A stretch of DNA of 64,000 nt from Tolypocladium sp. Sup5 PDA-1 (GCA_000750105.3 JPHH03000025.1:62001-126000); one strand, 5' to 3'; counted from the first letter of the stretch, positions 10,957 through 22,944 are shown. A program made the numbers and translations. The notes: generated by a model not told the origin, from the sequence alone.

Positions 10957-13597
10957 GGTTCAAGCACACGCCCTGCCCGATACCACTTGACCAAACAGGC
11001 GGGCTGCCGACTTCGTTGCGGTGGTGACGGAAGGGCCTAATGTGATATTTGAGGGTTAACCCGGGGTGATTCACTTGGGAGCGGGCCGACGGGGAGCCGC
11101 ATGGGCAGTGAACTCAACAGAGAACTTATCAGAGATGCTCCTGAAGCGTGAGATGATGCCAGATTGCGAGTCAACCTCGTAAATGAAGCTCAGAAGTTTG
11201 TATTCGTTCTCGAGCAGCGTTGTACACGACTCCCACCTGGCATTCATCCACCCACGGCCGTCTCAACTGAATCAGTTCATCACGTCTTGCAAATCCACGG
11301 GGTTTTGTCAAGCTCTAGGGTAACATCGCTTTGCTTGCCTGCATTCGTATTATCTAGTCGGTCTCAACGGGAGCCTTGTCGTGAGCTGCCAGAGTGAATG
11401 GGAGACGAAAGCCAACGAGGAACTCCGCCATAGCGTGCTGTTATGACTGTGAATTTGGACAATCCTTGTGGGATCTTGACTACACGTATATAGAACCCTC
11501 GATTTGACAGTAGCATGGAACTGAACTGAATGGCTTCAAGCATGACCAGCAGCATCAACTCCCACACATGCTCCCGGAAGCCATTCGTTGAACCAGCCGT
11601 ACCTGGCAATTGACACCGGATTGTGAGCAGGCGAATATATCAGTAGCTGGTCTATCCATCAGGTCATCCGCAGAGTGATGTAGTAGTGCTGTGCAGAAAT
11701 GGTAAGCTCCTCACAGGAGTTGACGCTTAGTTGCTAACACCCTGGTTGCTTGTGAACTTGACACCGTTGGACAGGTATTGCTTATCGCGAATGAGCACAT
11801 CCGACTCGCAGTAGTGTTAAGAGCTACAATAGCTCTTACTCTACAAAGGAACGGTTTGACGGGCTACTGCGACCGGATTCACCTGTTCGGAGTTGAAAAC
11901 CACCGTTTTCGAGACTCAACGGCTTCGCCGAGCCACCTTGCATATCGCCACATCCAATTAGGAAGTCGTCGTTGCTACGGAGCCAAGAGCCTTGGCCCGT
12001 TGGCGGGATGAAGCGCCTGCAGAGATCTGGCAGGGAACCTGGAAGCCCCCGCTGTGGCTGTGGACACAGTCGCCTCCCTGTGAGAGCTTTGGCATAGCAG
12101 AATTTGCACGGACGACACCTCGGTGGGCAAGATGATATCGTGGAATGTGCTGGACGAAGCTGCCAGAAACCCATCGAGACTTGGGTTCAATCTCCTGGCA
12201 GCTTGGCGATCAAGACAGGCAACAGCGCCTGCGACATCACTGATCTCATGGACGCACGAGCAGGTCCGAGGTGAAGAATGCGGCGGTGGCGAAGGCCTTT
12301 GGTGGGGCATGACGTTTGGGGAGGGGCAACGAGCAGCATCCAGGCGCAACCACAGACAGCCGCGGGGTCAACAACAAGCAGTATCGCATGCATTGCGACA
12401 GCAGCCGCTGATAGCGGCGATGATGATACGTATGTATAAACCAGCCACTTGCGGGATAATCCACTAACAGCAGGGCCAATGTCTCCTTCTCTCGTCCACT
12501 GTTGACTCACACCGCATGCGACCGGGTAGAATCGCATGTGCTTTGGGCTCGACCGTACCGTTGGGCAGACAGGAGCAGGCTGGCGACTCGAGGCGCGATC
12601 TTTGTCGCAAGAAAAGTTGGGTCGCAGTGAATTTTTTTCTCTCACACGCTGTGCCAGCCAGTCTCCACTTTATAGGTACCCGCTAACAGCACGCATGTAT
12701 CTCTCCGGATGGCGCTGGACAAGCGCTGAGGCAGCACGGCTCTCTGCGCCAAACAGTCATCCGGGGAGGCTGATGATGAGTATCGCCAATGGCAGATGAC
12801 GGGGACGCGGATGCAAATTAGATAGAAAACGGATCACTCAGGAGGTTGTGAATACAGACGCCGCGATCCTGCATGCAGACAGCAGCATGTTTTGACCCAG
12901 TCCCTCGGACTGGAACCTGGACGTGGTGCTTCGTACGAGTCGCCCGACTTCCTCGTGTTGCTCATCGGCGAGCCACAGTATGCCTCACTCGGCTACGATA
13001 GGAACCAAAACACGAAATATCTGATGACTCCGTCTCGAGGGCGTGTATTGAGCCCCAAGTAGGCTCCGGAATAGAGCCTCGTAGCTGTTTGATGGGCCTG
13101 CAGCAGTGTTCAGCTGTATGGCCATCCAGCATCGACGCCAGCCACAGATGGTCTCGACTCACCAGCACATCCAAAACCCACACACCTAATTGGCCCACAG
13201 GGGCCGGACCTCGCGCACAGCGGCTGGAAGGCTAGGGGAAAACCCTGCGCGTGCGAGGCAGAAAAAACCTCCGGCGTGTTAGGGCTAGTCGGTCAGAGGC
13301 TGCCCCTCTGGTTGCCCCGCGCGAGCAGCAGCACAGTCACTCCACCCCTCCTCCACCCACCTTTTTAAATCTCCTCCTCCCACTTTCGCTTTGCGAATTT
13401 TTCTCTTTCTGCTCTTCGTCTCGCATACCCGGTTCAAGCATCCGATCTGCGATTTGTACGTTGTCTCCTCCCCTTGCCTCCCGAGACTCATCAGCATCGA
13501 AGCAAAGGGAGCATCGACTAACTCTCGTCCTCGTCGACAGTAAACCTCAGTCAAGCAATCCACTCGACTCCATCTTCACAGCCTTAACACCGCCAAA
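10957..13597. other. Gene-poor interval before tef1 (2.6 kb)
   Basis: Short open frames only (all under 155 codons, none recognisable). The sequence is less GC-rich than its neighbours around 11.1-11.9 kb. A Pol III A-box-like string occurs on the minus strand near 10985-10996 but no second tRNA can be folded with it. The distal end is the tef1 promoter and leader. Confidence 0.5.
13336..13430 (+). promoter_or_regulatory. Pyrimidine-rich tef1 promoter tract
   Basis: A long C/T-rich run (CTCCACCC, TCTCCTCCTCCC, TTTCTCTTTCTGCTC) lies 170-260 bp before the tef1 start codon. Such CT tracts at or before the transcription start are characteristic of highly expressed fungal translation genes. The exact start site is not visible. 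Confidence 0.55.
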
Positions 13598-15576
13598 ATG
13601 GGGTACGTCGGCATCGCACGAGGCATCGCAGCAGCCTCACCCGCCCTGATCCCATCGATCATCAATACTAACTGCCTTGCAGTAAGGACGACAAGACTCA
13701 CATCAACGTGGTCGTTATCGTACGTTGCTCCTGATGCCTCCTGTCCGCGTCGAGACCTGCCTGCTAACTGATCCTCCAGGGGTGCGTAACATGATTCCAT
13801 TGTCGCCTCCTGGTTGCCATCGTGCTGACCTCAATAACAGCCACGTCGACTCCGGCAAGTCGACCACCGTGAGTTCTCCCCTCCATCGCGATCATGATAT
13901 GCCTGGTCGCTGCCCCGCCGGTTGTCACCGGCGCGGGGTATTTCATAGACACGTATACTGACCAGAGTACAGACCGGTCACTTGATCTACCAGTGCGGTG
14001 GTATCGACAAGCGTACCATCGAGAAGTTCGAGAAGGTACGATTTTCTCTCCCCATTTCCCTCATCTTCCTCACATTCTTCCCATCTGGGCGTCCGCCTGG
14101 CGCTGGCGACCTCATGGTTACCCCTCGCACCAAAACAATTTTCTCTTGCGGCTTATCTCTGGACTGTGTGGGGCTGGACCCCGCCACTCTGCCCTGACCG
14201 CAACCCCTCCAGTGACCAAAAATCAACCGCGCTATGATTGAGACGCATCGCTGACATGCTTGAATTTAGGAAGCCGCTGAACTCGGCAAGGGTTCCTTCA
14301 AGTACGCATGGGTTCTTGACAAGCTCAAGGCCGAGCGTGAGCGTGGTATCACCATCGACATTGCCCTCTGGAAGTTCGAGACTCCCAAGTACTATGTCAC
14401 CGTCATTGGTATGTTCCGGCCGTTGTCGCAGCAGCTCGCAACGCACAGTCGCTGACTCCAAACCCAGACGCTCCCGGTCACCGTGATTTCATCAAGAACA
14501 TGATCACTGGTACCTCCCAGGCCGATTGCGCTATCCTCATTATCGCTGCCGGTACTGGTGAGTTCGAGGCTGGTATCTCCAAGGATGGCCAGACCCGTGA
14601 GCACGCTCTGCTCGCCTACACCCTGGGTGTCAAGCAGCTCATCGTCGCCATCAACAAGATGGACACCACCAAGTGGTCCGAGGCCCGTTTCCAGGAGATC
14701 ATCAAGGAGACCTCCAACTTCATCAAGAAGGTCGGCTACAACCCCAAGACCGTTGCCTTCGTGCCCATCTCCGGCTTCAACGGCGACAACATGCTTGCGG
14801 CCTCCACCAACTGCCCCTGGTACAAGGGCTGGGAGAAGGAGACCAAGGCTGGCAAGTCTTCCGGCAAGACCCTGCTTGAGGCCATCGACTCCATCGAGCC
14901 CCCCAAGCGTCCCACCGACAAGCCCCTCCGTCTTCCCCTCCAGGATGTGTACAAGATTGGCGGTATTGGAACTGTTCCCGTCGGCCGTATCGAGACTGGT
15001 ATCCTCAAGCCCGGTATGGTCGTCACCTTCGCTCCTTCCAACGTCACCACCGAAGTCAAGTCCGTCGAGATGCACCACGAGCAGCTCACCCAGGGCATGC
15101 CCGGTGACAACGTTGGCTTCAACGTGAAGAACGTCTCGGTCAAGGAAATCCGCCGTGGCAACGTCGCCGGTGACTCCAAGAACGACCCCCCTCTGGGCGC
15201 TGCCTCCTTCGACGCCCAGGTCATTGTCCTCAACCACCCCGGTCAGGTCGGTGCTGGCTACGCCCCCGTCCTGGACTGCCACACCGCCCACATTGCCTGC
15301 AAGTTCGCCGAGATCAAGGAGAAGATCGACCGCCGTACTGGTAAGGCCGTCGAGACTGCCCCCAAGTTCATCAAGTCTGGTGACTCCGCCATCGTCAAGA
15401 TGGTTCCCTCCAAGCCCATGTGCGTTGAGGCTTTCACCGACTACCCTCCCCTGGGCCGTTTCGCCGTCCGTGACATGCGCCAGACCGTCGCCGTCGGTGT
15501 CATCAAGTCCGTCGAGAAGGCTGCCGCTGGTACCGCCAAGGTCACCAAGTCCGCTGCCAAGGCTGCCAAGAAATAA
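13598..15576 (+). CDS. tef1: Translation elongation factor 1-alpha
   Basis: GTPase delivering aminoacyl-tRNA to the ribosome; 460 residues, the normal fungal length. Exons: 13598-13602 (ATGGG), 13683-13719, 13780-13781 (two nucleotides, GG), 13841-13868, 13973-14035, 14270-14408 and 14468-15576. The P-loop GHVDSGKST needs its glycine codon to be assembled from three exons: ATC, GG and C of the next exon. The flanking introns are 60 and 59 nt, with donors GTACGT and GTGCGT, branch sites CTAAC and CTGAC, and acceptors CAG. The rest matches the family without gaps: switch region RGITIDIALW, DAPGHRDF, NKMD and the basic C-terminal tail. Codon use is strongly C-ending, as expected for a very highly expressed gene. 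Confidence 0.97.
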
Positions 15577-16048
15577 GCGGTCGTGGCCATCGGCTTGTGC
15601 CTCAAAATGTCGGGTTCGGGGCGTTGTGTACTCACTTCTACGACGGAACGATCTACTTTGCTATGGATGAGCACTCGACTTTTGTCTCGGGGCACATAAT
15701 GAGAGGCTGGGATTTGGGTTTTCTGCGTCGGGACTTCTCATCATGTGCTTATGGAAAAATTTAGAGTCTAGAAGTGATTCCTGCATCTTGTCTGTTCCAC
15801 TTGCTGTGAGTGACCGTAATGCTATGCATGTCCGGTCATGTATGTCGCCACTGTATGTGCTGTCTGGGTTCCCAAAGCGTGTCACGTCGTTACAATCAAA
15901 CACGTCACGGAGGCTCCGATGCGAAACGGGAAACGGTCCATTGGAACGTCTTGAATTTACAGTATTGTACACGTATCGTTGGGGACCCTAGGTGGACATA
16001 GGGCCCAATTATAGTTTGGCCACTCCATCATACTACAACGCAAATTCG
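15577..16048. other. 3' regions of tef1 and SLS1 (convergent)
   Basis: The two convergent genes leave 472 bp between stop codons. No coding features seen; it should contain both polyadenylation regions. Confidence 0.5.
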
Positions 16049-18995
16049 TCAAGGCTTTTCTAACGCCTCGCCGTCTTTGCGCATTTTTGTGCTCGGTGAG
16101 GAGCTCTCTTCATTCGGAGATTCTGCATGATGGCTGACATCCGAGACAGACGGCTGCAGTTCTCCTGCATCTTCTGCAGATGCCGTGTCGAGTGTCTCAG
16201 ACTCCTCGCTGGCATCATGCTGCACCTCACTCATCTGCTCCTCCGATGGAGCATCTTCAACGTCACCGGGCGTCCAGGTTTCTTCTGCGCTTGGGTCCTG
16301 AGCCATAAGTTCCTCGCCGTCAAAGGACTCGTCCATCATGTCCCAGGTGAACTCCTCGTCGGACCGGTCTTGCATGAGCTTGTACCCCTCATCCCACGAG
16401 AAGTGCTTCCCGGTGGCGACCTCTTCTACAAGCTGCAGGAAACTGCTGGCTGTTTCCTCTGTGGTGTCTTGCTGGGGGGTGCCTGGCGGTGCGGCGTGGA
16501 GGGAGAGTTCCTGTCGCTGGCCGCCGTGCTGGCCTGCCTCGATGCTGCTGTAGCGGAGGTTGTGGCTGTGCCATTCCAGGTCGACGACCTGATGGATTTC
16601 CAGGCCCATGAAGTTATATGGCACGTCGGTGGCCTGGCCTTGCGAGGACTGACTTGGTTTGGCTGAGAGCCACCTGCTAGGGATGGAGAACTGCGTGCGG
16701 CTTGGGGTTCTGAGTCGTCCTGCCAGGAGATTGAACTCGGACACGGCTAGGAATTCCTTAAGGGACTGCTGATTGGCGTTTAGGGGAAGCAGATGTTGCT
16801 GGGTGAGCCGCACGTCGACACTTTGATCTGGTAGAAGGATATCGTTGACGTGCCATGGAATGACACCCTCTAGAGTGGAGTCGGGCGGAAAGGCAAAGGT
16901 CGACAGGTCCGTGTCGGGGTTGACTGGAAGCCTGAGGCGAATTTCGGGCACGGCGTTCCCAAATTTCTGTGCCTGTGCTGGGTCCGGAGAAAAGTTGAGG
17001 ATGATGGCCGTCGACTGAGCAATGGTGTTGTCGCTGTCGGCAGTGATGGATGTAAGGGATGCTGGGTGCGGAACTACAGGAGAGAGAATCCGTCGACTCT
17101 TGGCCATTTTGGATTCCCGAGTGTCGTGCCCCGTGTGCAGGATGTTTCCAAATGTAGCCGTAATTCGATTTGTTGTCTGGCCATCCGTTGTCTTGAGGTT
17201 TGGCTGCGGCAGCGACACCTTGTCAGGCAAACCCAGGGGCTTATCTTCCACAAGAACCTCCTTGGTGACTGGGTTGACGTAGCGCGACCAATGTCGTAGC
17301 TTGTCCCTCCAAGACATCCCTCTCTTCTCGCGATGGTGTTCCACAAAGAGGCCCTTGCGGGCCTTTGCGTTCTTCGAAGAACCAATGATTTGGGCTTCAC
17401 TGGACTGTGCATTCGTCTCGTGTCCAGCAAGTAGTCGGAAGACAATGTCTGCAGGGTTCTCTGTTTGTCTACTGGACGGCGCTTCCCCAGTTCTCGACAC
17501 ACTGGTTTCGGGTCGGTCCTTGTCGGCAAGCCATGATATCGAGAGTTCCTGGCTTACAGTCAGCGGCATAAAATCGAAAGAGGTGCAAAAAAAAAAACAC
17601 GTACCGAAGTACCCCTGTTGTACTGGAGAGTTGTGTTGGTGATGCGCCCAAGCTCTTCCAGAACAGGCTCCAGGAGGCTGTCACCCTGTACGTGCTGCAC
17701 AGAAACCTTCTTAGACGTGATTGATCGTACGATTTCGTCCATCCTTGTTAAAATAGTAGCAATTGTCGATTTGCGAGCGTAAATGGCCAATCGAGACTCT
17801 TCAAACTTGGGCGATATTCTTTCGTTGTTCGACTTATCGAGATAATCGGCGCTCAGGGATTCGATGACACGGCTCGAGGGACCTGCAAGACGATATTAGA
17901 GATGTACGTGACGACGCAAGAGAGCCTATACGTACGGGCTATGAGCCGAAAGATGTCGGGCTGAACCCAAATCAACGTCCGCCCTAGACCTTCCACCTGT
18001 TCTTGGATCTCCAGATTCCACATCGCCGTCAAGATCAGGACTGCCTGCTGCTGCTTCTGCTTGAGACTGCCCCACTGATTCGACTGGGCCGCCTGCCAAG
18101 CTCCTTGCTTGACCATCCAAGGGTATGACGGGGCGTCGTTTGCCTGCAAAGTGTGCTCCCAATCCCCCCTGTTGAAGTAGCCTACCAGCTGCTCCCGTGT
18201 GAATCCATCGACGAGGGCGTCTACCAGCTTCTCAAAGTCTTTTCTGCGAACAACGGTTGTGTCACTGGGACGCAGCTCGTCGATGTTTTCCCGCACTTCT
18301 TCGGAGAAATCGAATTCTGGCCCCTCTTCCCTGGGAAGCACGTCTTCCCAGTGCAGCGGCGGGCCAGAAGCCGCGGCCTCCTCTTCAAGCAGGGTCACGG
18401 CCTTTCTGGACCTCTTCATCTTATTTGGATTCTTGATTATCAGTGCTTCAACCGGCTTGCCCAGCGCCTCAACACCGAGGTGCTGGTGGTGGAGGAGGTC
18501 GTGGCGAAAGGCTCGTGAGGGTTCGGCCGCCGCTGGTTCGTCGGCTTGAGGTTCGCTTTGTGATGCTGCTTCCGAGGCTTCGGGATTCGGTTCAACCACC
18601 TCTGGTAGCACGGGGATATGTGAAGCGACTTGGATTGACGGCTTGCGCTCTTCCTTCGGAGGAAGCTCCCATTCCGCCGGTTCGTCGTCAGACCGTTTGC
18701 CCTTCCTCTTCCCTCTCCGACCGCCGCTCCGGCCGCCCCTCCGCCTGTTCTTTTGGCCATCAATTGCGTCATGGTCCAGCGACCCAGAAATCAGGGCCTC
18801 TATCCTTTCCTTACTCTGGGCAGCCGAGTCGGAAGCGTATCGTCGCGGCCCGTCACCTCGAATGGAGCTGTTGTAAGGGACGAGCGTCGCCTTGCGCTGT
18901 GCGAGGCTCAGTCGACATGTCAGGCAAACGCGCGACAGAGCAGCCGCCCTGGAAAGCATGGATAAATGTGAAAAAGATGGCCGTTGGAAGATCAA
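16049..18995 (-). CDS. SLS1: Mitochondrial inner-membrane expression regulator, SLS1-like
   Basis: Three exons, 18995-17936, 17882-17605 and 17548-16049, encode 945 residues from the first ATG; an ATG at 18959 (MLSRAAALSR) is an equally good start and begins a typical mitochondrial presequence (Arg/Ala/Leu-rich, no acid). A basic stretch follows around residues 85-100 (RRRGGRSGGRRGKRKGK). The central region, from about residue 255 (REQLVGYFNRGDW, SYPWMVKQGAWQ) through the residues restored by splicing, resembles the KH-like region of Sls1, which coordinates mitochondrial transcription and translation at the inner membrane in yeast. The C-terminal 100 residues are acidic and probably disordered. 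The family assignment rests on recognition of this region, not on a database search. It starts 282 bp from NSE3 on the other strand. Confidence 0.75.
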
Positions 18996-19277
18996 TTATG
19001 CTGCGACAAGAAGGGATTCATCAAGCTGGGAGGTGTCCAGAGCAGAGCTCGGGAAATTTGCTGCGATAAGCGATAAGCGATAAAGAGGTCCCTGACGTCG
19101 ACGCGTCCAGAACGGCTGACCGCGTTTGCGCACTCACTTCCCTGCCCCTCACCACCTGAACACCCTTCCATCCTTGCCAACTATCTCTGCGCAAATCTTC
19201 TGAAGGGGAACCGAATCGATCGAGACCAAAGCGTTTGGCGAACGGCGCTGTCCCGACATTCACACACTGCAACCACA
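18996..19277. promoter_or_regulatory. Shared divergent promoter, SLS1/NSE3
   Basis: Only 282 bp separate the two start codons on opposite strands, so the promoters must overlap. The stretch GCGATAAGCGATAAGCGATAA (about three GCGATAA units near 19062-19082) contains repeated GATA cores and could bind a GATA factor; that is inference. Confidence 0.5.
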
Positions 19278-20367
19278 ATGCCTCCACAGAGGAGAAGACG
19301 TCCGGTACGATGGCAGCCTTCCGTTGGAGATGCTCTGATTTAACAGCCTAGCAGGCCGAGGATGAAGACTCAGACGAGGACGCGCGTCCGCGACAGCGCC
19401 AGAATCGCGACAACTCGGACGAAGAAGCTGAATACGAGTCGGGAGATGGCATGGACGTGGATGGCAACCCAGCGCAGCACGCCGACAATCAGCTTGCAAA
19501 GAAGTTGATCCGATATGCCATTTCGTGCGAGTACTCGCGGACGGCGATACGTCGAGATGGAATCAAGGAGAGAGGTAATAGCAAATCAATGCAGATACCC
19601 GCTGCTGTCGCTAACGCCATGTCTAGTTCTTGGCAATCAAGGACGGTCCTTTAAGCGGATATTTACGATAGCGCAAAAGCAGCTGCGAGACGTATGGGGC
19701 ATGGAACTGCGAGAGTTGCCAGTTCGAGAAAAGATGTCGTTACAAGAAAAGAGACAAGGTATGCCGTTTTGCTCCGTATAATATGCCTGGAGCTAATATG
19801 CTGCTAGCCATGAAGTCCAACTCCCAGCTGAAGACGGGATCCGGGGCTTACATCCTGTCCTCCACATTACCCGAGCCATACCGGAGCGCGTCCGTTCTTA
19901 AACCATCCAAGACACCGAGCGCAGACGACGAGGCTACATATGTAGCGTTTTACACCATGGTCGTCTCCTTGATATGGTTAAACGCCGGCGAACTCAGCGA
20001 CCAGAAACTGAAGCGGTACCTCATGCGACTGAATGCGGACCAAAACGTCTCAAACGAAAAGACCGAAGCCACACTCAAGAATATGGAGAGACAAGGATAC
20101 GTGGTGAGGAAAGTGGAACGGCCTCCGATAGGCCAAGATGGCGAGCAAACGATCACCTGGCATGTTGGGCCACGAGCGAAGGAAGAAGTAGGGCTCGATG
20201 GAGTCATGGGTATGGTCCGTGAGGTGTATGGAGAATGGAACCCAGACCTGGAGAAGAAGCTGCGGTCAAATCTGGGACTCAGGGCCAAGGCAGCTGCAGG
20301 CGCCGACGAGTACGCGGACGGAGCTGGGGAAAGCAGCAGGATGGGCGCTGGCGACGGAGAAGATTAG
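19278..20367 (+). CDS. NSE3: MAGE-domain subunit of the SMC5/6 complex (Nse3)
   Basis: Four exons: 19278-19304, 19355-19574, 19627-19758 and 19808-20367, giving 312 residues. After an acidic disordered N-terminus (residues 10-45) the MAGE winged-helix domain begins at LAKKLIRYAISCEYSRTAIRR and continues through LGNQGRSFKRIFTIAQKQL, SGAYILSSTLPEPYR and the second winged helix (TYVAFYTMVVSLIWLNAGELSDQKLKRYL in part). Nse3 partners Nse1 and Nse4 in the SMC5/6 DNA-repair complex in the nucleus. Filamentous fungi usually have one MAGE protein, so orthology is likely. The second exon has a tandem NAGNAG acceptor (TAGCAG, 19349-19354), which could add one Gln. Confidence 0.85.
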
Positions 20368-20553
20368 CTGTTTCAGCGGAATGAAGTACAACTCAGCAGA
20401 ACCTTGCTTCTCATTCGTAAACGGACACGGAGCAGAGCCGCGTATCCTGTGAAGTAATGTACATGTATGATCCCATCCGTCCTGGGGTATATTTCCGTTG
20501 ACGCCATTCCGTACGCAAAACGACATCTCTATAACTTATAACAAACCGTCTGT

Positions 20554-20958
20554 CTAGTTCGACTCTCGCTGGGGAATAACCTCGTCCCCTTCACGAGGTG
20601 GCGGAGGGCCGCAGGGCTGGACCATTTTCTGCTCGCGAGCGGTTAGCCTGGATATGGCCCGGGGTTTTGAGGGTGACGCACGCGAATCAGCCGCGCTCGG
20701 GTTGTGGCAATGGGCTCGTTCTCGGCAAGCGCGACGTAGGCGAGCAGAGGTCGGTGGCCTACGATGGACGAGAAGGTGTCGCGCTGGATGTTTGTCTTCC
20801 ATTCCCAGCTCGTGGTGTCGGGGTGGCCTGTTCCGACGAACTTGGCCTGCAGGCGTTCGAGTTCTTGTTGGTTTCGGAGCTTGTCGGCCTGCGGAGAGAG
20901 AGTGAGTAAGGAGGCCTTTGCTGCAGGGTTTGTTGGGAGTTCCCGAGAGCCTTACCAT
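20554..20958 (-). CDS. SF3B5: Splicing factor 3B subunit 5 (SF3b10/Ysf3)
   Basis: Three coding exons: 20958-20956 (the ATG alone), 20888-20682 and 20628-20554, giving 94 residues. Splicing yields MADKLRNQQELERLQ..., then GHPDTTSWEWKTNIQRDT, SSIVGHRPLLAYVALAENE and a C-terminal KMVQPCGPPPPRE, which is the highly conserved SF3b5 sequence. The protein is a small structural component of the SF3b complex of U2 snRNP. Introns are 67 and 53 nt with donors GTAAGG and GTGCGT and branch site GCTAAC before the last acceptor. No single open frame shows the protein because the start codon is isolated by an intron and the frame changes. The C-terminal extension after PPPPRE is about 8 residues longer than in animals. 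Confidence 0.93.
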   Translation of the reverse strand: MVRLSGTPNKPCSKGLLTHSLSAGRQAPKPTRTRTPAGQVRRNRPPRHHELGMEDKHPARHLLVHRRPPTSARLRRACRERAHCHNPSAADSRASPSKPRAISRLTAREQKMVQPCGPPPPREGDEVIPQRESN

Positions 20959-21587
20959 TGTTACGAAGAGTCACGGATTGCCGTTGTCTGAGCTTGCCGG
21001 AGACTGGAGGACTGCGCCTGGGTGGCTACTGAGTTGGTTGGCGAAGCGACGTTGGTATTCGGCTGGATGTTCTAGCAGTTGTGAAAATAGCGTTGCAGTA
21101 ATTTTCGCCGTGGCCCGCCTTGGCTTTGTAGAAGGTCAATCGCGAGATTTGCTTGCTAAAAGTCGAAACGTTGAATGCAGAGGAAGCCTTGGAAGCTCCA
21201 AAAAGCTGTCGGCGCAGTGGTTGCGTGACCGGTTAAATCTCGGCTAATCGCTGATCACGGTTGATCACCAGGAAGGCTTCGAGCTGGACGAGCTTCATGT
21301 TCTCAACAACAAAGACGCAAGTTTCAAGGTGATCCTCCCCCCGGGTATCTTTAACTCGGTTCGAACTTGCAAGTATCCTACGACGATTATTCGGCTTTTC
21401 CATGTCGCAAGGCACAGTTTCGGCCCGCATCTCGGCTCATCGACCCTCTCATCGCTCGACTCGCGACTGAGTGCATCAGGACTGGGAGCCATTCGGTGCC
21501 GTCACAGCACAAGTCCCGGAATCTACTCCATTACTCGACGCGAAAGAGTTGTTGGAGCGGTCGTGCCCGCCGCGTTGCACCAACAAC
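20959..21587. promoter_or_regulatory. Divergent promoter region, SF3B5/cysteine-cluster gene
   Basis: About 630 bp lie between the start codons of the divergent genes. A 70-codon open frame without ATG on the minus strand (21246-21035) is not convincing as an exon. An in-frame ATG at 21471 is an alternative start for the plus-strand gene. Confidence 0.45.
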
Positions 21588-22944
21588 ATGGCATCGCCGT
21601 CTGTCCACGCCATGCCAGAGCACTGGACAGAGCTCAGTGCGGCAAAGAGACAGAAGCGGCTGTGCTCCGAGGAAGTGGAAGCTCTGAAGACCTCTTGCGA
21701 AAAAGACTGCGGGAAGAAACACGTGGCGGAGTGCTCGAGTTGTTATGGCAAGGTATTGGACCGAATGCGCCTGAGATACACGGAGAGCCAAGACCGGGAG
21801 TGGTTCACGCAGAGAAGGGCCTTTCTGCATGAGCTGGAGGGGCTGTTCCAAGACGCAAGGGACCGCAAGAGGAGCCTGAAATTCATCGAGGCGAGGATAG
21901 AGTCTGAAAAGGAGGCATGGTATCGCTGGGTCCTGCGAAAGTACCCCGAGTTCATCGCCGTCTCCGACCGTGGCGTCAACCAGGATGAGCTAAGGGGCAT
22001 GTTGGATGACCCGGATCGGTCCCGCCAAGAACTGGTGAGCATGATGCTCGAAGGAGTCGGGAAGCCAGCAGACTGGCCGGCGAGCGTGGAGGCATTTGCG
22101 GAAAAGGTGGCCGCGACCAAGGCAGACCCGGCAGGGCTGAAGCAGCTCTACGTGGCTGAATTCTTCATGAACCAGCCCACGGGCAATGTCCTGGAGAACG
22201 CGCAAAGGTATCTGGACGAGTACACGGCTAGCGAGACAATGTTGCTGGAGGACATCATCGACAAAATTGCCTCGGACTTTCAAGAGAGCAGGACTTCCCA
22301 GCCCCAACGGGACAACCACCAGAGGCGACTCGACGAGCTTCGCAGAGCAAAGACGGCGTTTGAACAGAACAAATTGCAGGCTAAGGGCCGGCTATCCGGA
22401 AATCAAGCGTCCACCGCCGGCGAAGAGCTGTACAACCTACCCCCTTGCCACGTTTGCCAGAAGACGGTGGACTCTAATGGAGTCCTTTCGTGCTCTTTAT
22501 GCCAGGCGGTCACGCAGATGGGAGGCAGCAAGAAGTTGACAGTCTACTGCACCGAAGATTGCTTCCACAAGGGCCATGTAAGTGTCCCCCAGTCGCGAGC
22601 TCGCAGAGATGGGAAAGCTAACACTCTGGTAGGGCGGTCACATTGAAGCAGAGCACGATTGCGAAGCCGGTGACAGGTGTGTGCAGCTACGAGACGAAGA
22701 TGTGGAAATGGACGACGGCACCCCCCAGGCGGTTTCATGCAAGGAATGCATTGGCCAGAAGCGGATGACGCTGTATTGCTCTGGCCGCTGTGCGGGAGAG
22801 AACATTGCTGAGCACAGGCAGAGTGCGCATGGTGTCAAGACGCAGGCTGAAGACGCTCAGGGTCTCGTGGCTCCAGCGGAACAATTGGTGGAGTCTACGC
22901 TGCAAAAGGAGAACCCCGGCTTGAAGATGTCGCGCGTGGACTAG
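21588..22944 (+). CDS. Cysteine-cluster (MYND-like) zinc protein, function unknown
   Basis: Two exons, 21588-22577 and 22633-22944, give 433 residues from the ATG at 21588 (context AACAACATGG); an in-frame ATG at 21471 would add 39 residues. The first 300 residues are charged and probably alpha-helical, with a cysteine group (CEKDCGKKHVAECSSC) at about 45-60. The C-terminal third has two paired-cysteine modules: CHVCQKTV..., CSLC..., YCTEDCFHKGH near the splice junction, and CKECIGQKRMTLYCSGRC... with downstream H/C. The spacing CxxC...CxxC...YCxxxC...H resembles MYND-type zinc fingers, which bind proline-rich partners, but no SET or other catalytic domain accompanies it. The splice restores FHKGHGGHIEAEHDC. 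I do not recognise an orthologue. Confidence 0.75.

Noticed and set aside
10957..11010. Second tRNA on the minus strand (A-box-like TGGTCAAGTGG)
   Set aside because: No D stem, anticodon arm or T arm could be folded around it; the nearby B-box-like sequence already belongs to the tRNA-Arg call.
14392..15291. 299-codon minus-strand frame antisense to tef1
   Set aside because: A shadow frame produced by the strongly C-ending codon use of tef1; its Gly/Val/Asp/Leu-rich composition mirrors tef1 codons.
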